64,000 nucleotides of DNA, taken from Enterococcus ureasiticus (GTDB lineage: Bacteria > Bacillota > Bacilli > Lactobacillales > Enterococcaceae). The notes below the pieces were generated by a model. That model ran no database searches. It was given only the letters and a program-made list of their open reading frames with translations, and was not told the DNA's origin. The translations under genes were made by a program, and so were the position numbers. Location: positions 248,001 through 312,000 of the forward strand of contig NZ_MIJZ01000012.1 in NCBI RefSeq assembly GCF_001730285.1, given 5' to 3'. Of the stretch, positions 45,601 to 55,913 are shown piece by piece (the first letter of the stretch is position 1; the number at the start of each line of letters is the position of its first letter).

Positions 45601-48315
45601 AATCATGTATTCTGGCAGTTGCTCTCTTAACTGTTCTTTGATCTGTTTACTCGATAGGTCATTTGTGGAACATACATAGGCAATGAGTTGCTTTTCAGCT
45701 GACGTTTTACTTTCAACCACTTGTACAGCAGCTTCTTTGATTTCAGAAATACTCAATAAATGTACTTCAATTTCTTTAAGCTCTATTCTAAAACCACGAA
45801 TTTTTACTTGTTGATCGATTCGACCTAAAAATTCAACTTGTCCGTCTTCATTCCAGCGAACCAAATCTCCAGTTTTGTATAGTTTTTCACCACGTTTAAA
45901 AGGATTTTCTACGAATTTTGCATTTGTTAGTTCTGCTTGGCCTAAATACCCTCGTGCAAGTCCAACACCACCTAAATATAATTCTCCTAGCATTCCGATT
46001 CCACAAAGTGAATCTTCTGAAAAAATTAAGGCTTGAGTGTAATTGATCGGCTTACCGATTGGGATCACTTGCATAAATGAGTCAGTGATTTCGTAAGTCA
46101 AAGCAAACGTTGTACATTCAGTTGGACCATATCCATTCACTAAATGCGTGTTTTGATTGGCTTGCTTAAATTTAGAAACGTGATAATTTGATAGCTTTTC
46201 ACCACCGATAAGTAGATAGCTTAGTGCTGAAAAAATCTGATCATTCAAGGAAACTAATTGGTTAAACAACGAAGACGTCAACCACATTACATCGATCTGA
46301 TTTGTTTCAATCATTTCTTTTAATTTGTCAGGATCAACTAAATTTTCGATTTCCGATAAATACAAGGTTCCACCATTCAATAATGCTCCCCAGATTTCAA
46401 AGGTACTTGCATCAAAGGTTAGCGAGCCTGTTTGTAAAATATTCGGTTGATCAAGTTGGACATAATCAGGCTCTTTGACTAAGCGGATAATACTTTTATG
46501 CTCGATCATCGTTCCTTTGGGTTCCCCTGTCGTACCAGATGTATAAATCACATAGGCTAACGAGTCTTTTGATAGTACGGTGGGCTGATAGTGAGGCAGA
46601 TCATCTACAGACTTCAGATCAGCTGATGTTACTTGGGCTATAGAAAAATCATCATCTTGTTGAGCTACAGTAAAATCAATCAATAGTGCTGCTTGGCTTT
46701 TTTCCACGATTTCCTTGTTCCTCTTTTTTGGACTTTTAGGATCTAATGGCAGATACGCATAACCTGCTTTTAAAATACCTAAATAGGCTGTGATCGTTTG
46801 AATTTCTCTCGCAGCAATGATAGCAACAATCTCTGATTCCGCTTTTCTTGCTTGAATCAAAGAAGCGATCTTCGTTGATTCATGATCTAATTCAGCATAG
46901 GTCAGAGTTTGATTTACTCCTACTATGGCAATACTTTGAGGCGATTTCTCTACTTGTTCTTTGAAATAGTTGATGACTGTAGCCTCTTTTTTTAATTCAC
47001 ATTCCAACCTGTTAAATTGAGTCATGATTTTGTCTACTTCTTCTTGCTCTAAACAAGAAAGCGCGCCAATCGGTTTGGTTGTATCCGCCAAAATAGCATC
47101 CATCATCGTGACAAAATGCTGCTGCATTCGTTCAACAGTTGATTTTTTCATCAAGTTTACATCGTATTCCCAAACTAGTTCTATCTGATTTTCTACTGTC
47201 CCTAGGTTAAATATCAAATCAAATTTTGCCACATGAGAATCCCTTGGTACCTCGGTTAATTGACTATCGCCTAACGCTACATCTAGTTTTCCGTTGCTTT
47301 GATAGTTAAATAAAATATCAAAAATAGGGTTTTTATTTTCGCAAACAGGTGCGTTCAAATCCTCAATGATCTCATCTAATGGATAATCTTGGTGATCAAA
47401 AATCCTGATCAGCTTATGCTTCATTCTATCCAAATACGTAATAAAGTTTTCTTCTGGTTGTATAGTATCGTTGATTGGAACTGTATTCACAAACATCCCT
47501 AATAAGTTTTGAATATCTGGATGATTTCGACCAGACATCGTAGTACCAATCACAACTTCTTCACTACCTGAATATTTCGATAAGAAGATTATAAAACAAG
47601 CAATAAAAACCATATAGTTTGTTGTACTCGTTTTTTCAGTCAATTGGTTTAATTGCTTGGTTTGCTCGACAGATAAGCAAGTACTGATTGTCTCACCACG
47701 ATATTCGCGTTCTTTAGGACGTGGATAATCGTAGAACAATTCAAATTCTGGTAGTCCGTTTGCAAATTCATCTAACCAAAATTGTTTACTTGCTCCTTTA
47801 TCTTTTTTTCTATGCCAAGCACTGTAATCTTTATATTGTAACTTCACGGGTTGTAACTGTTCATTATTGTATAGCTGACTTAATTCTTCTAAAAAAATCC
47901 CCATTGAACCACCATCCATAATAATATGATGGACATCAACTATTAGATAGCATTCACCTGTTACGAGTGTGCAATAACACACTCGTAATAAAGGCAATAG
48001 ATCGATGGAAAAAGGTCGAACAAATTCATCCATGATCTTAGAAAGAGGTTGTATTGAATCGGTTCTCATTTCAATTTTGAAATGATACTCCTCTTCCACG
48101 ATTTGGCCAAATTTACCGTCGATCATTTCAAAATAGGTTCTTAATACTTGATGACGTTTGATCATTTCATTCAATGCTATTGTTAGTTTTTCTACATCAA
48201 TCGACTGAGATAATTGAAAAGCAATCGGGATATTGTATGTGATGCTATTTCCTTGTACCTGCTCAATCGTATAAATTCTTTTTTGAGCAGAACTCATTAA
48301 ATACTTTTTACTCAT
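42685..48315 (-). CDS. NRPS 3 (terminal): C-A(Val-like)-PCP-E-C-like
   Basis: 1,876 residues. C domain (1-430; starter motif MSSAQKRIYTIEQ, active HHIIMDG near 133), A domain (about 455-935; TSGTTGEPKG near 595), PCP (about 945-1015, LGGDSIKAI), E domain (about 1030-1440; HHLVVDTISW, EGHGRE near 1303, TVGWFT). Last comes a degenerate condensation-like domain (about 1455-1876) where HHxxxDG reads SHSIWDK. Pocket residues read by eye against GrsA are D-A-F-W-L-G-G-T-F-(K), one change from a published valine code. It would add Val, epimerise it to D-Val and hand the peptide to the terminal domain. The start lies two bases after the NRPS 2 stop. Confidence 0.9.
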   Translation of the reverse strand: MSKKYLMSSAQKRIYTIEQVQGNSITYNIPIAFQLSQSIDVEKLTIALNEMIKRHQVLRTYFEMIDGKFGQIVEEEYHFKIEMRTDSIQPLSKIMDEFVRPFSIDLLPLLRVCYCTLVTGECYLIVDVHHIIMDGGSMGIFLEELSQLYNNEQLQPVKLQYKDYSAWHRKKDKGASKQFWLDEFANGLPEFELFYDYPRPKEREYRGETISTCLSVEQTKQLNQLTEKTSTTNYMVFIACFIIFLSKYSGSEEVVIGTTMSGRNHPDIQNLLGMFVNTVPINDTIQPEENFITYLDRMKHKLIRIFDHQDYPLDEIIEDLNAPVCENKNPIFDILFNYQSNGKLDVALGDSQLTEVPRDSHVAKFDLIFNLGTVENQIELVWEYDVNLMKKSTVERMQQHFVTMMDAILADTTKPIGALSCLEQEEVDKIMTQFNRLECELKKEATVINYFKEQVEKSPQSIAIVGVNQTLTYAELDHESTKIASLIQARKAESEIVAIIAAREIQTITAYLGILKAGYAYLPLDPKSPKKRNKEIVEKSQAALLIDFTVAQQDDDFSIAQVTSADLKSVDDLPHYQPTVLSKDSLAYVIYTSGTTGEPKGTMIEHKSIIRLVKEPDYVQLDQPNILQTGSLTFDASTFEIWGALLNGGTLYLSEIENLVDPDKLKEMIETNQIDVMWLTSSLFNQLVSLNDQIFSALSYLLIGGEKLSNYHVSKFKQANQNTHLVNGYGPTECTTFALTYEITDSFMQVIPIGKPINYTQALIFSEDSLCGIGMLGELYLGGVGLARGYLGQAELTNAKFVENPFKRGEKLYKTGDLVRWNEDGQVEFLGRIDQQVKIRGFRIELKEIEVHLLSISEIKEAAVQVVESKTSAEKQLIAYVCSTNDLSSKQIKEQLREQLPEYMIPKEIILLDSLPITKNGKLAVDQLPEYKDNLNKEEKERPETQVQTNILAIFKEIINLDEIGINEDFYDLGGDSIKAIRIVSKLKEQGYSLTINDILQYRTIKELSQNLKQNKKIALDQSEVTGAVLFTPIQKKFIDEQLAEPNHFNQSIMLEFSTEQLNKAKITKALQAIMSHHDMLRAEYSGGQSIKTIDTVASFTVDHYDFEQESQPIDWFDQTTEIYRTVQKLSNSAQANLSLANGQVFKAVIYQFKERSLLLLIAHHLVVDTISWKIILEDLEAAYKKLMKNQQIKLPLKTMAYQKWSQELADYSKSAALAKELSFWQETAAIVEKSQLQDHVSAERNNRSMILSTQLGVEKTSELLTQKNRFNHFYVNEILITALTRTLANVTGNSAVSLLMEGHGREQLTEEIEIDRTVGWFTITYPVAFSLGNSSLEADILEVSRSLNEVPKNGIGYGLAKTIRPEISKNEPMVTFNYSGEFNESQQSEQLFTMSPAPQGDEVSPNNQFGTPIAVNLVIVNKNLNSNIVYDNRLFSEEFIKKVSERFLVEIDQIVRFLQSEPPQTTVEADLFIPLSWQDCPVKQTIQPSAMQRMFLDTLEETMVYAPFELHTTDQERIEKAIKQVVEEQAMLRTSYSYQGNQYVLHEHQLNETLTIPFVDLSTRSEEERFLFQQEIKGKMAAGFKNGKSNNLYHMLLTKINKQTTILHLLISHSIWDKYSEGIFYDHIKEYIMNPVKNPKVVIDYTLLQSNNKEKADLKELEEHLSLFKKSKEYLYANQEPEEQFSISFSTLNLGEKTKNYYAENHWAFILYLAQIVIRKNQKIDNFKAVPVYVVHENRKYLPADFAQLIGPFIDLWPMLLDQSNSSIQEQMQQLQQLKLENQISLIDELSKIDSRYTSKEIYSINNQTSFELTTETFAMTKKQVEKMTHIDGFEIVINKYLDQLVLIYPENISQKNQLDKLLQKACDQFELELR

Positions 48316-48317
48316 CT

Positions 48318-51300
48318 TTACAACTCCTCATCATCCACAATTTCAATACTATCAAGCACTAACGAACCTTCTGCTATTGATTCTTTGACTTTTTCTGCTA
48401 AACTCCTAGCATTCTTTTCTTGAAGGATATCACTTAATGGAACTTTTACCCCTGAGAATTTTGAAATACCATTTGCCAACTGAACTGCTTTTAATGAATG
48501 ACCGCCTAGTTCAAAGAAATCATCATCGATCCCCACTTGTTTAATTTTTAATATCTCTTCAAATAAACCACAAATCATGGCTTCCAATTCATTTCTTGGC
48601 GCCTCATAAGTATCACGTTGATTCTGCTCTGGTTCAGGTAAATTCCGTTTGTCTATTTTTCCTGATTTTGTAACAGGTAGCTTGTCAATAATCGTTATAT
48701 AGGCTGGAATCATATAGTCTGGTATTATTTTTTTCAATTGCGCTTTTACTTTGGCCGCAGTCAATTCTTCATTTGTTACAAGATAGGCGCACAAGGTCAC
48801 TTCATTGTTGATTGTTCGTGTGATCACACAAGCATCTCTAACGGCAGGAATTTGGCTTAGTTGATTTTCGATTTCCCCTAATTCAATTCTAAATCCACGA
48901 ATTTTTACTTGCTCATCGATTCTTCCTACATATTGAAGTTCACCATCTTCCTGCCATTTCACTAAATCACCCGTCCGATACATCCGCTCTGTCGGGTTAA
49001 ATGGATTTTGAACAAATTTTTCTGCGGTTGTCTCAGGATTGTTTAAATACTCCAATGCCAAGTTATCGCCGCTGATACACAACTCACCTACCATCCCAAT
49101 TCCACATAATTTTTCTTGCTGGAAGACAAATAGCTTAGAATTGGCAACTGCACTACCAATCGGAACAGATTTATAGAGTTGATTTTCCGCTTGATAAGCC
49201 GTTGCACAGACCGTAGCTTCGGTTGGTCCATATAAATTGTAAAGAGGTGTTTCACCTATAGTCATTACTTGATAAAACTTCTCAACTAAAGCCGTCGTCA
49301 CAGCTTCCCCTCCAAATGCGACCTTGCTTAATTGATTGAGTTCATTTTGACGTCCATTTTCTTGTGCAAATTCCACTAACATTTTGAAAATAGACGGCAC
49401 TGTGATCAAGATTTTTTGATTTAGCTTTTTCAAGAAACAATCTGGATCATTTTTAATTTCATCTGAAATTATTTCAAGTGTTCCACCAGCCAGACAGATA
49501 GCAAATAGTTCGAGGAGTGAGCCATCAAAAATAAATGAAAATTGCTGCAGGACTGTCTGTTCGGAATCAAGATCAAAATAATTTTTTTGCCAATGAACAA
49601 AATTCATCAAAGAAGCATGTCTGACAACCACACCTTTAGGCTTACCCGTTGTTCCAGAAGTATAGATCACATAGGCCTTGTCTTCTGCTTTAAGCTCCGG
49701 TAAATCCGTTTGAACTAATTCATCCGCTTGTAAATCTGCGACTGTATAATCGATCACAGTAGCTTCCATCAACGTCCCTAAATCCACTTGACCATTCAAT
49801 ACAAATTCAATCCCACTATCTTTTAAAATATAAGCGATTCTTTCTTCCGGTAAGGTTGGCGATAACGGAATATACGCAGATCCGGCTTTCATGATTCCAT
49901 AAATTCCCACAAGCATTTCGATTGTTCGGTCACAATATAACCCGATAAATTCTGTTTCCCCCGCACCCAAAGCAAGTAGGCGTTTTGCTAGAATTGTTGA
50001 TTTTTCTTCTAATTGAGCATACGTTAACTGCTCCTGTTCAAAAACAACTGCTACTTTGTTTGGCTGTTTCTGAGCTTGTACTTTTAAAACCGCTAGTATC
50101 GTTGGATAGCGATTATTTTCTTGTTTTTCTGGATTGAATGCATTTATTACCAGCTGTTGTTCTTCCCCATTTACTAAAGAAAAGTCGCTGCATGTCAATG
50201 ATTGATCTGCTGCTAATTCTTTTAAACCACAAATGATCCGAGACAAAATAAGATCCGCTTCGACCGTTGTATATAAGCGCTCATCAAACATCAATTTGAA
50301 ACTCAGCTCATCTGAGGAACTTACACTTAGAGAAATCGGATAGCTGGTTTGTTCACGATAATCTTCCATTTCCCCTAGCAAAGCAAGTGATTCATCGGCT
50401 TCTTGCACAGCATAATTTTCAAATACGATCAGTGTGTGAATCAGATCTTTTCCGAGTAGGCTTCTATTTTGAATTTCAGATAATGAACAATACGTATGTT
50501 CCTCACTTTCAATCGATTGATTTTGAATTTCTTGCACTAATGTTACAAATGACTCTTTTTCTTCGTTTTTAACTCTAACTGGTATTGCATTGATAAACAG
50601 CCCGACTGCATGTTCGATCCCTCTCAAAGGCAAGTTTCTACCGGAAACCATTTTCCCAAAAACAACATCATTTGTATGGTTGTACCTTTGTAACACAAGA
50701 CCCCAAATAGCTTCTACGACCGTATTCATCGTGACCTTGTTTTCCTTAGCAAAGGCTTGGATCACCTGTGTCTCTTCTTTTGAAATGGATTCAAAGATGG
50801 TTTTAACTTCGGCTTTTTGATCATTCTTAGGATACATTCCGGTAAAACTAGCTTGTGTTTCATATTCTTCCAATAGATTTTCCCAATAAGTCAAACTTGC
50901 TTCTTTGTCTAAATCTGCAACGATTCTTGCATAGTCTTCATAAAGTGTATCTGTTTCTATTTGAGCAAAAACAGCTGATTCTCCATCATTTTCTAGCATA
51001 GTGTAAATCTTCATCCAGTCATTTAAAACAATCGATAAACACCAACCGTCCATAATAATGTGATGAAAGGTAAAAATAAGCCGTTGACCTTCGGGCATTT
51101 CTATAAGTGAAACTCTAAATAATGCTTCTTTTTCTAAATCGAATCCTCTTTTTACATCCGCAATTTTGTATTGAGCTAGCTGTCCGTTAGCATCGGCTTC
51201 TTTTGAAAAATCGTGCCTGGTGCTTTCTAATGTGCGCTCAGAAAAAATCACTTGTCTAGGTTCTTTGATTTCTTTGTATAAGATATTCGTTTTTAACGCA

Positions 51301-54300
51301 GGATGTTTTTCAGCAAGATGTTTCAAGCTTTTCTCTAACAGCTTTTGATCCATTTGCGTATTTACTTCATAAGAACATTGGATCACATAACTCGTCGAAG
51401 CTTCGTCTAATAGTTTATGATAGAGCAATCCTTCTTGCATCGAAGTCAGTGGAATGATCCTTTGAATTTCTCCGGTTAAAAGATCAGCAGCTTTTCGCTC
51501 AGCCAAATCAAATTCATCTTGTTCCCATGAAAGCTCACCCAAATCAGATGCTGTTTTTTGCGGTTCATTGACCGTTGTGCAATAGTCAATGATCGCTGAC
51601 AATTCTTTTTGGTAACGGCTGCTTATAGCAAGGATTTCTTCAGTTGTAAGAATCGGCGTCACATAGACTAAATCCATAATCAATCGTTCATTTTGAATAT
51701 AGCAATTTACCGATAATGGATTACCTATCGTATTTTCTTTCGCACTATCATTTATATTTGCGATCGTACTGATTGTAAACTGCTGTGATTCTTCTTTGGA
51801 ATCGCCCAGTTCTCCTAGAAAATTAAATACTACATCTGTTTTTTTAGTTGTGATCGTATCTGCGTACAATGCTAATAATCCATAACTCATTCCTTTATTT
51901 GGAATTTTTCTAATAGATTCTTTCACCTTTTTAATCATTTCAGGCAGCGTTTCTTCTAGCGTGACTCTTAATGGGTACATTGAAGTGAACCAGCCAATCG
52001 TTCGATCTACTGAACCAAGTGATTCAAATAATTCACGTCCATGTCCTTCCAAAGTAAAGGAAATGCTCGTTTTATCAAAGGTATTTCCTAACGCCTTCGC
52101 TAAAGCTGTTAACAATAAATCACTGATTTCTGTGAAAAATGCCTGATTAGCCTCAAAACGCAATTGCTTGGTTTCTTCTTTCCCTAATTCAAAGGTAAAC
52201 GTGTGACTTTGGGTTGTTGGAATTGTTTGATCAAATAACGTTGTATTTTCTATTTTCTGATTGATCTCTTGCCAATAGGCTTCGTCTTTTCTGATTTCAT
52301 AGCGTTCGGTCAATTCTTTCAAGCCTTCGCTCCACGCTTTGTAGGAAATCGTTTTTTGAGGAAGCTGAACCGTTTGTCCATTAATCAAAGTTTCATAACT
52401 ACGATTTAAATCTTCAATAAAAATTTGCCACGAAACAGCATCTACGATCAAGTGATGCATTTGGATCCAAAGATAAGATGTGCGTTTAGAATGAAAGACT
52501 AACACTCTAACCAACGGTGACTGATCAAAGCGAAACATTGACTGAAATGGCGCACCAATCGTTTGAATTTCTTGGGTTATATCTATGTCCTCTTCATCTA
52601 AGTAGAAAGAATGAAACTCAAAATCCGCTTCTTTTTCCCACTCAAAAATTGTTTGTTCACTTTGATCGACGCGCATTCTTAGCATATCATGATGGCTGGT
52701 AAGTTCATCTAAGGCTTTTTTCAAAAGTATCTCGTCAATTGATGTGTTTGTTTCTAAAATCAATGACTGATTAAAATGTTCTGGTTTATTTAAATAGCTT
52801 GAAAAAAAGAATTGCTGCACCGGACTATAAGGTACTGGGCCTGTTACCATTTCTTGATCCATTTTCTGTGTGATAACATTCGTTTTTTGTGTGATTTCCT
52901 TGATCGTTCTAGCTTGCATGATCTCTTTTACCGTTAGTTGATAGCCGATTTCCCTTGCTTTGGAAACGATACGTATCGCTTTGATCGAATCTCCGCCTAG
53001 TTCATAAAAACTATCTAAAAGATTGACTTGCTCTAACTGTAAAATTTCTTTGAATACAAATGCGACCTGCTCTTCTTTTTCAGTTGTTGGTTCCAAAAAG
53101 ATATTTCCTTTAGATATATTAGGCATAGGAAGCTGCTTTTCATCTAGTTTACCATTGGCCGTAATCGGTAATTGGTCTAAGAAACTAAAATAAGTTGGGA
53201 CCATGTAGTCTGGCAGTTTTCGTTTTAAATATACGTTTAGCTCCTTCTCTGTAACTGAAGGGTCTGCTACCACATAGGCACAAAGATGATCTGTTCCATT
53301 TTGCTTTTTAATCGTTACAGCGGCTAACATTACAGCGGGTATTTGTAAAAGTGTTTGACTGATTTCAGATAGCTCTACACGAAATCCACGGATTTTGACT
53401 TGGTTATCGATTCTGCCAAGATAATCGATTGAACCATCTTCTCTAAACTTGCCTAAGTCACCTGTTTTGTATATAGTTTGTCCATCTAATGACACGAATT
53501 GTTTAGCCGTTAGATCAGGCTGATTTAAATAGCCCCTAGCAACACCTAAACCACCGATGCATAATTCTCCTGGAATCCCAACACCGCAGTAGATCTGGTC
53601 ATTCATAACATAAACTTGAACCTGTTGAATTGGATAGCCAATCAAGGTATCTTGGCTATCTAACTGATCAGGATATCGATAATACGTAGCACAGACTGTA
53701 CCTTCTGTCGGGCCATATAAATTACGAATGATCGATAGTTTTTTTCCAGTACTCTCAACAAATTGATTGAGCAAATGATTCGTCACCTTTTCAGCGCCCA
53801 CATAGACAGCTTCAATTGACTCAAACGCTTTTTCCCGTTTGTTTTCTTTCGTATAATTCAATAATGCCTCTAGAAATGTTGGGACCAACAAGAAGTGAGT
53901 CACATGATTCTTTTCAAACACATCTAATAACTTACCAAAATCATCATGCTCTTTGGGGGCTAACATCTGAAGTGATGCGCCAGAAAGTAATGCTAAGAAT
54001 ATTTCCCAAACAGACGCATCAAAAGTATAGATGGCTTTTTGTAAAATAGTACTATTTTCTGTGACATTGCCTTCATTTTTTTGCCATTCTATTAAATTCA
54101 TCAAAGAATGATTTTCAATCATCACGCCTTTGGGATTGCCTGTACTGCCAGAAGTATAAATAATATAAGCAAGATCAGTTCCTTCGATCAACTCTCGCAC
54201 AACAGATTCTTTTTGATTATTTTCCGCCTGAAAAATCGTAGCCGTACAAATGAGTTCTTCGGAAATAAGTGCTTCTGTTTTTGCTGAGCAAAGAACTGCT

Positions 54301-55913
54301 TTTGCTTGGCTATCTTTTATCATGTAATTGATTCGCTCAGTCGGTGTTGTTGGTGCAATAGGTAGATAGGCCGCTCCTGTCTTTAAAATCCCTAAAATAC
54401 CAATAATCAACTCCAAAGATTGCTCAACAATCAATGCCACAACGTCGTTTTTCCCCACATTTTTCTGATTTAGCTGTAGTGCTACAGCGTTGGCTCGTTC
54501 ATTCAATTGTCTGTATGTTACTTTTTCTTGTAGGTAATTAACGGCCACTTGATTGGGATTTTTTAATACTTGTTCTTCAAAACGTTGAATCGGAGAAACA
54601 AACGCTTCTTGATTCAGTCGTTCATTCGGTTGATTGAACTCTTCTTTTATTTGTGTGATCTGCGCTTGGTTCAAATACTGAAGCTCAGAAACTGCCCCAT
54701 CTGGAGTTGCGAGTAAATTATCCAGCAACACTTCAAAATATTCGGCCAATCGTTGAATCGTCTCCTCTTTAAAAAGACTTGAATTGTATTCCCAATTGAT
54801 CGTATAATCGGCAGCATGTTCAATCAATGTGACTGTTAGATCAAACTTTGCTACCTCTAATTGAACTTGTTCTACTTTAGCAAGTTGTCCACCCAAATAA
54901 ATCGTCTCATCATACCCTACTTCATAAGAAAACATCACATCAAAAATAGAATTTTTCGGCGCTAGTTCTACAATTTTTTCATAAGGATAATCTTGGTTTT
55001 CAAAAACATCTAAACTCTTATTTTTTACATCCTCTAAAATTTCATTAAAACTTTTTTGTGAATCAATTGTCCCTATGATCGGTAAAGTATTAACAAACAT
55101 CCCAATCATCTCTTGTGCTGAAGGATGATTTCTACCTTCAGCAACTGTTCCAATTACGACACGTTCTTGACGATTTAACTTGGTTAGAAAAATCATCAAG
55201 GCCGTTAAATAGACCATAAAACTAGTCGTTTGTTTTTGTTTGTTAAGCTCTTTAATTTTTCTTTTGGTCGAGGCACTGATTTTCATTTCTACATGATTTC
55301 CTTCAAAATATTGGCTATCCTGTGTTTTAAAATCGACAGGGAGTGCTGTTTCCGGAATCAGTTCACTAAATTCTTCTTGCCAAAATTCTTCTTGCTCCTC
55401 TAAATCCAAACTATTTTGCCAAGCTGAAAAATCTTTATAGTGTAGCTCTACTGGTTCTAAATCTTTATCATCATAAAGTGCGCTGAATTCTTCTAGTAAA
55501 ATGCCCATCGATACACCATCCGAGATGATATGGTGTACATCCATAATCAATAACGTGAGGCCTTCTTGATCTTTGCCTACCCCCATTCTCATCAAAGGCG
55601 CCTGACTTAAGTCAAACGGTCGGACAAATTTATCAACCATTTCTTCCGAGGTCTGTCCTTCAAGATTCTCGATCTGAACGTTCTTTGCTGGATGGATTTG
55701 TTGCACAAATTTATCCTTTTCAATCGAAAAACTAGTCCGAAACGCTTCATGCCGCGCGCATAATTGATTAAATGCTCGGTTCAAACGAGCCTCATCTAGT
55801 ACATTTTCAACCTTCAAAATAATCGGCATATTATACGTGACACTTGATTCTTGCGTTTGTTCAAGCGTATAAATCCTTTTTTGGTTTGAACTCATTAAAT
55901 ACTTTTTACTCAT
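48318..55913 (-). CDS. NRPS 2: C-A-PCP-E-C-A-PCP
   Basis: 2,531 residues, two modules. C1 (1-430; MSSNQKRIYTLEQ, HHIISDG near 129, LCL type), A1 (about 450-935; TSGSTGNPKG near 589), PCP1 (LGGDSIKAI near 975), E (about 1025-1450; HHLIVDAVSW, EGHGRE), C2 (about 1490-1930; IIPLTSMQEGLLYH, HHIIMDGWC near 1620, DCL type as expected after E), A2 (about 1950-2430; TSGTTGKPKG near 2085), PCP2 (LGGHSLKAV near 2472). Pocket residues are D-A-W-L-Y-G-L-V-C-(K) for A1 and D-G-L-I-A-G-L-V-C-(K) for A2; neither matches a code I know, but both suggest bulky hydrophobic or aromatic side chains. The start overlaps the NRPS 1 stop by eight bases. Confidence 0.92.
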   Translation of the reverse strand: MSKKYLMSSNQKRIYTLEQTQESSVTYNMPIILKVENVLDEARLNRAFNQLCARHEAFRTSFSIEKDKFVQQIHPAKNVQIENLEGQTSEEMVDKFVRPFDLSQAPLMRMGVGKDQEGLTLLIMDVHHIISDGVSMGILLEEFSALYDDKDLEPVELHYKDFSAWQNSLDLEEQEEFWQEEFSELIPETALPVDFKTQDSQYFEGNHVEMKISASTKRKIKELNKQKQTTSFMVYLTALMIFLTKLNRQERVVIGTVAEGRNHPSAQEMIGMFVNTLPIIGTIDSQKSFNEILEDVKNKSLDVFENQDYPYEKIVELAPKNSIFDVMFSYEVGYDETIYLGGQLAKVEQVQLEVAKFDLTVTLIEHAADYTINWEYNSSLFKEETIQRLAEYFEVLLDNLLATPDGAVSELQYLNQAQITQIKEEFNQPNERLNQEAFVSPIQRFEEQVLKNPNQVAVNYLQEKVTYRQLNERANAVALQLNQKNVGKNDVVALIVEQSLELIIGILGILKTGAAYLPIAPTTPTERINYMIKDSQAKAVLCSAKTEALISEELICTATIFQAENNQKESVVRELIEGTDLAYIIYTSGSTGNPKGVMIENHSLMNLIEWQKNEGNVTENSTILQKAIYTFDASVWEIFLALLSGASLQMLAPKEHDDFGKLLDVFEKNHVTHFLLVPTFLEALLNYTKENKREKAFESIEAVYVGAEKVTNHLLNQFVESTGKKLSIIRNLYGPTEGTVCATYYRYPDQLDSQDTLIGYPIQQVQVYVMNDQIYCGVGIPGELCIGGLGVARGYLNQPDLTAKQFVSLDGQTIYKTGDLGKFREDGSIDYLGRIDNQVKIRGFRVELSEISQTLLQIPAVMLAAVTIKKQNGTDHLCAYVVADPSVTEKELNVYLKRKLPDYMVPTYFSFLDQLPITANGKLDEKQLPMPNISKGNIFLEPTTEKEEQVAFVFKEILQLEQVNLLDSFYELGGDSIKAIRIVSKAREIGYQLTVKEIMQARTIKEITQKTNVITQKMDQEMVTGPVPYSPVQQFFFSSYLNKPEHFNQSLILETNTSIDEILLKKALDELTSHHDMLRMRVDQSEQTIFEWEKEADFEFHSFYLDEEDIDITQEIQTIGAPFQSMFRFDQSPLVRVLVFHSKRTSYLWIQMHHLIVDAVSWQIFIEDLNRSYETLINGQTVQLPQKTISYKAWSEGLKELTERYEIRKDEAYWQEINQKIENTTLFDQTIPTTQSHTFTFELGKEETKQLRFEANQAFFTEISDLLLTALAKALGNTFDKTSISFTLEGHGRELFESLGSVDRTIGWFTSMYPLRVTLEETLPEMIKKVKESIRKIPNKGMSYGLLALYADTITTKKTDVVFNFLGELGDSKEESQQFTISTIANINDSAKENTIGNPLSVNCYIQNERLIMDLVYVTPILTTEEILAISSRYQKELSAIIDYCTTVNEPQKTASDLGELSWEQDEFDLAERKAADLLTGEIQRIIPLTSMQEGLLYHKLLDEASTSYVIQCSYEVNTQMDQKLLEKSLKHLAEKHPALKTNILYKEIKEPRQVIFSERTLESTRHDFSKEADANGQLAQYKIADVKRGFDLEKEALFRVSLIEMPEGQRLIFTFHHIIMDGWCLSIVLNDWMKIYTMLENDGESAVFAQIETDTLYEDYARIVADLDKEASLTYWENLLEEYETQASFTGMYPKNDQKAEVKTIFESISKEETQVIQAFAKENKVTMNTVVEAIWGLVLQRYNHTNDVVFGKMVSGRNLPLRGIEHAVGLFINAIPVRVKNEEKESFVTLVQEIQNQSIESEEHTYCSLSEIQNRSLLGKDLIHTLIVFENYAVQEADESLALLGEMEDYREQTSYPISLSVSSSDELSFKLMFDERLYTTVEADLILSRIICGLKELAADQSLTCSDFSLVNGEEQQLVINAFNPEKQENNRYPTILAVLKVQAQKQPNKVAVVFEQEQLTYAQLEEKSTILAKRLLALGAGETEFIGLYCDRTIEMLVGIYGIMKAGSAYIPLSPTLPEERIAYILKDSGIEFVLNGQVDLGTLMEATVIDYTVADLQADELVQTDLPELKAEDKAYVIYTSGTTGKPKGVVVRHASLMNFVHWQKNYFDLDSEQTVLQQFSFIFDGSLLELFAICLAGGTLEIISDEIKNDPDCFLKKLNQKILITVPSIFKMLVEFAQENGRQNELNQLSKVAFGGEAVTTALVEKFYQVMTIGETPLYNLYGPTEATVCATAYQAENQLYKSVPIGSAVANSKLFVFQQEKLCGIGMVGELCISGDNLALEYLNNPETTAEKFVQNPFNPTERMYRTGDLVKWQEDGELQYVGRIDEQVKIRGFRIELGEIENQLSQIPAVRDACVITRTINNEVTLCAYLVTNEELTAAKVKAQLKKIIPDYMIPAYITIIDKLPVTKSGKIDKRNLPEPEQNQRDTYEAPRNELEAMICGLFEEILKIKQVGIDDDFFELGGHSLKAVQLANGISKFSGVKVPLSDILQEKNARSLAEKVKESIAEGSLVLDSIEIVDDEEL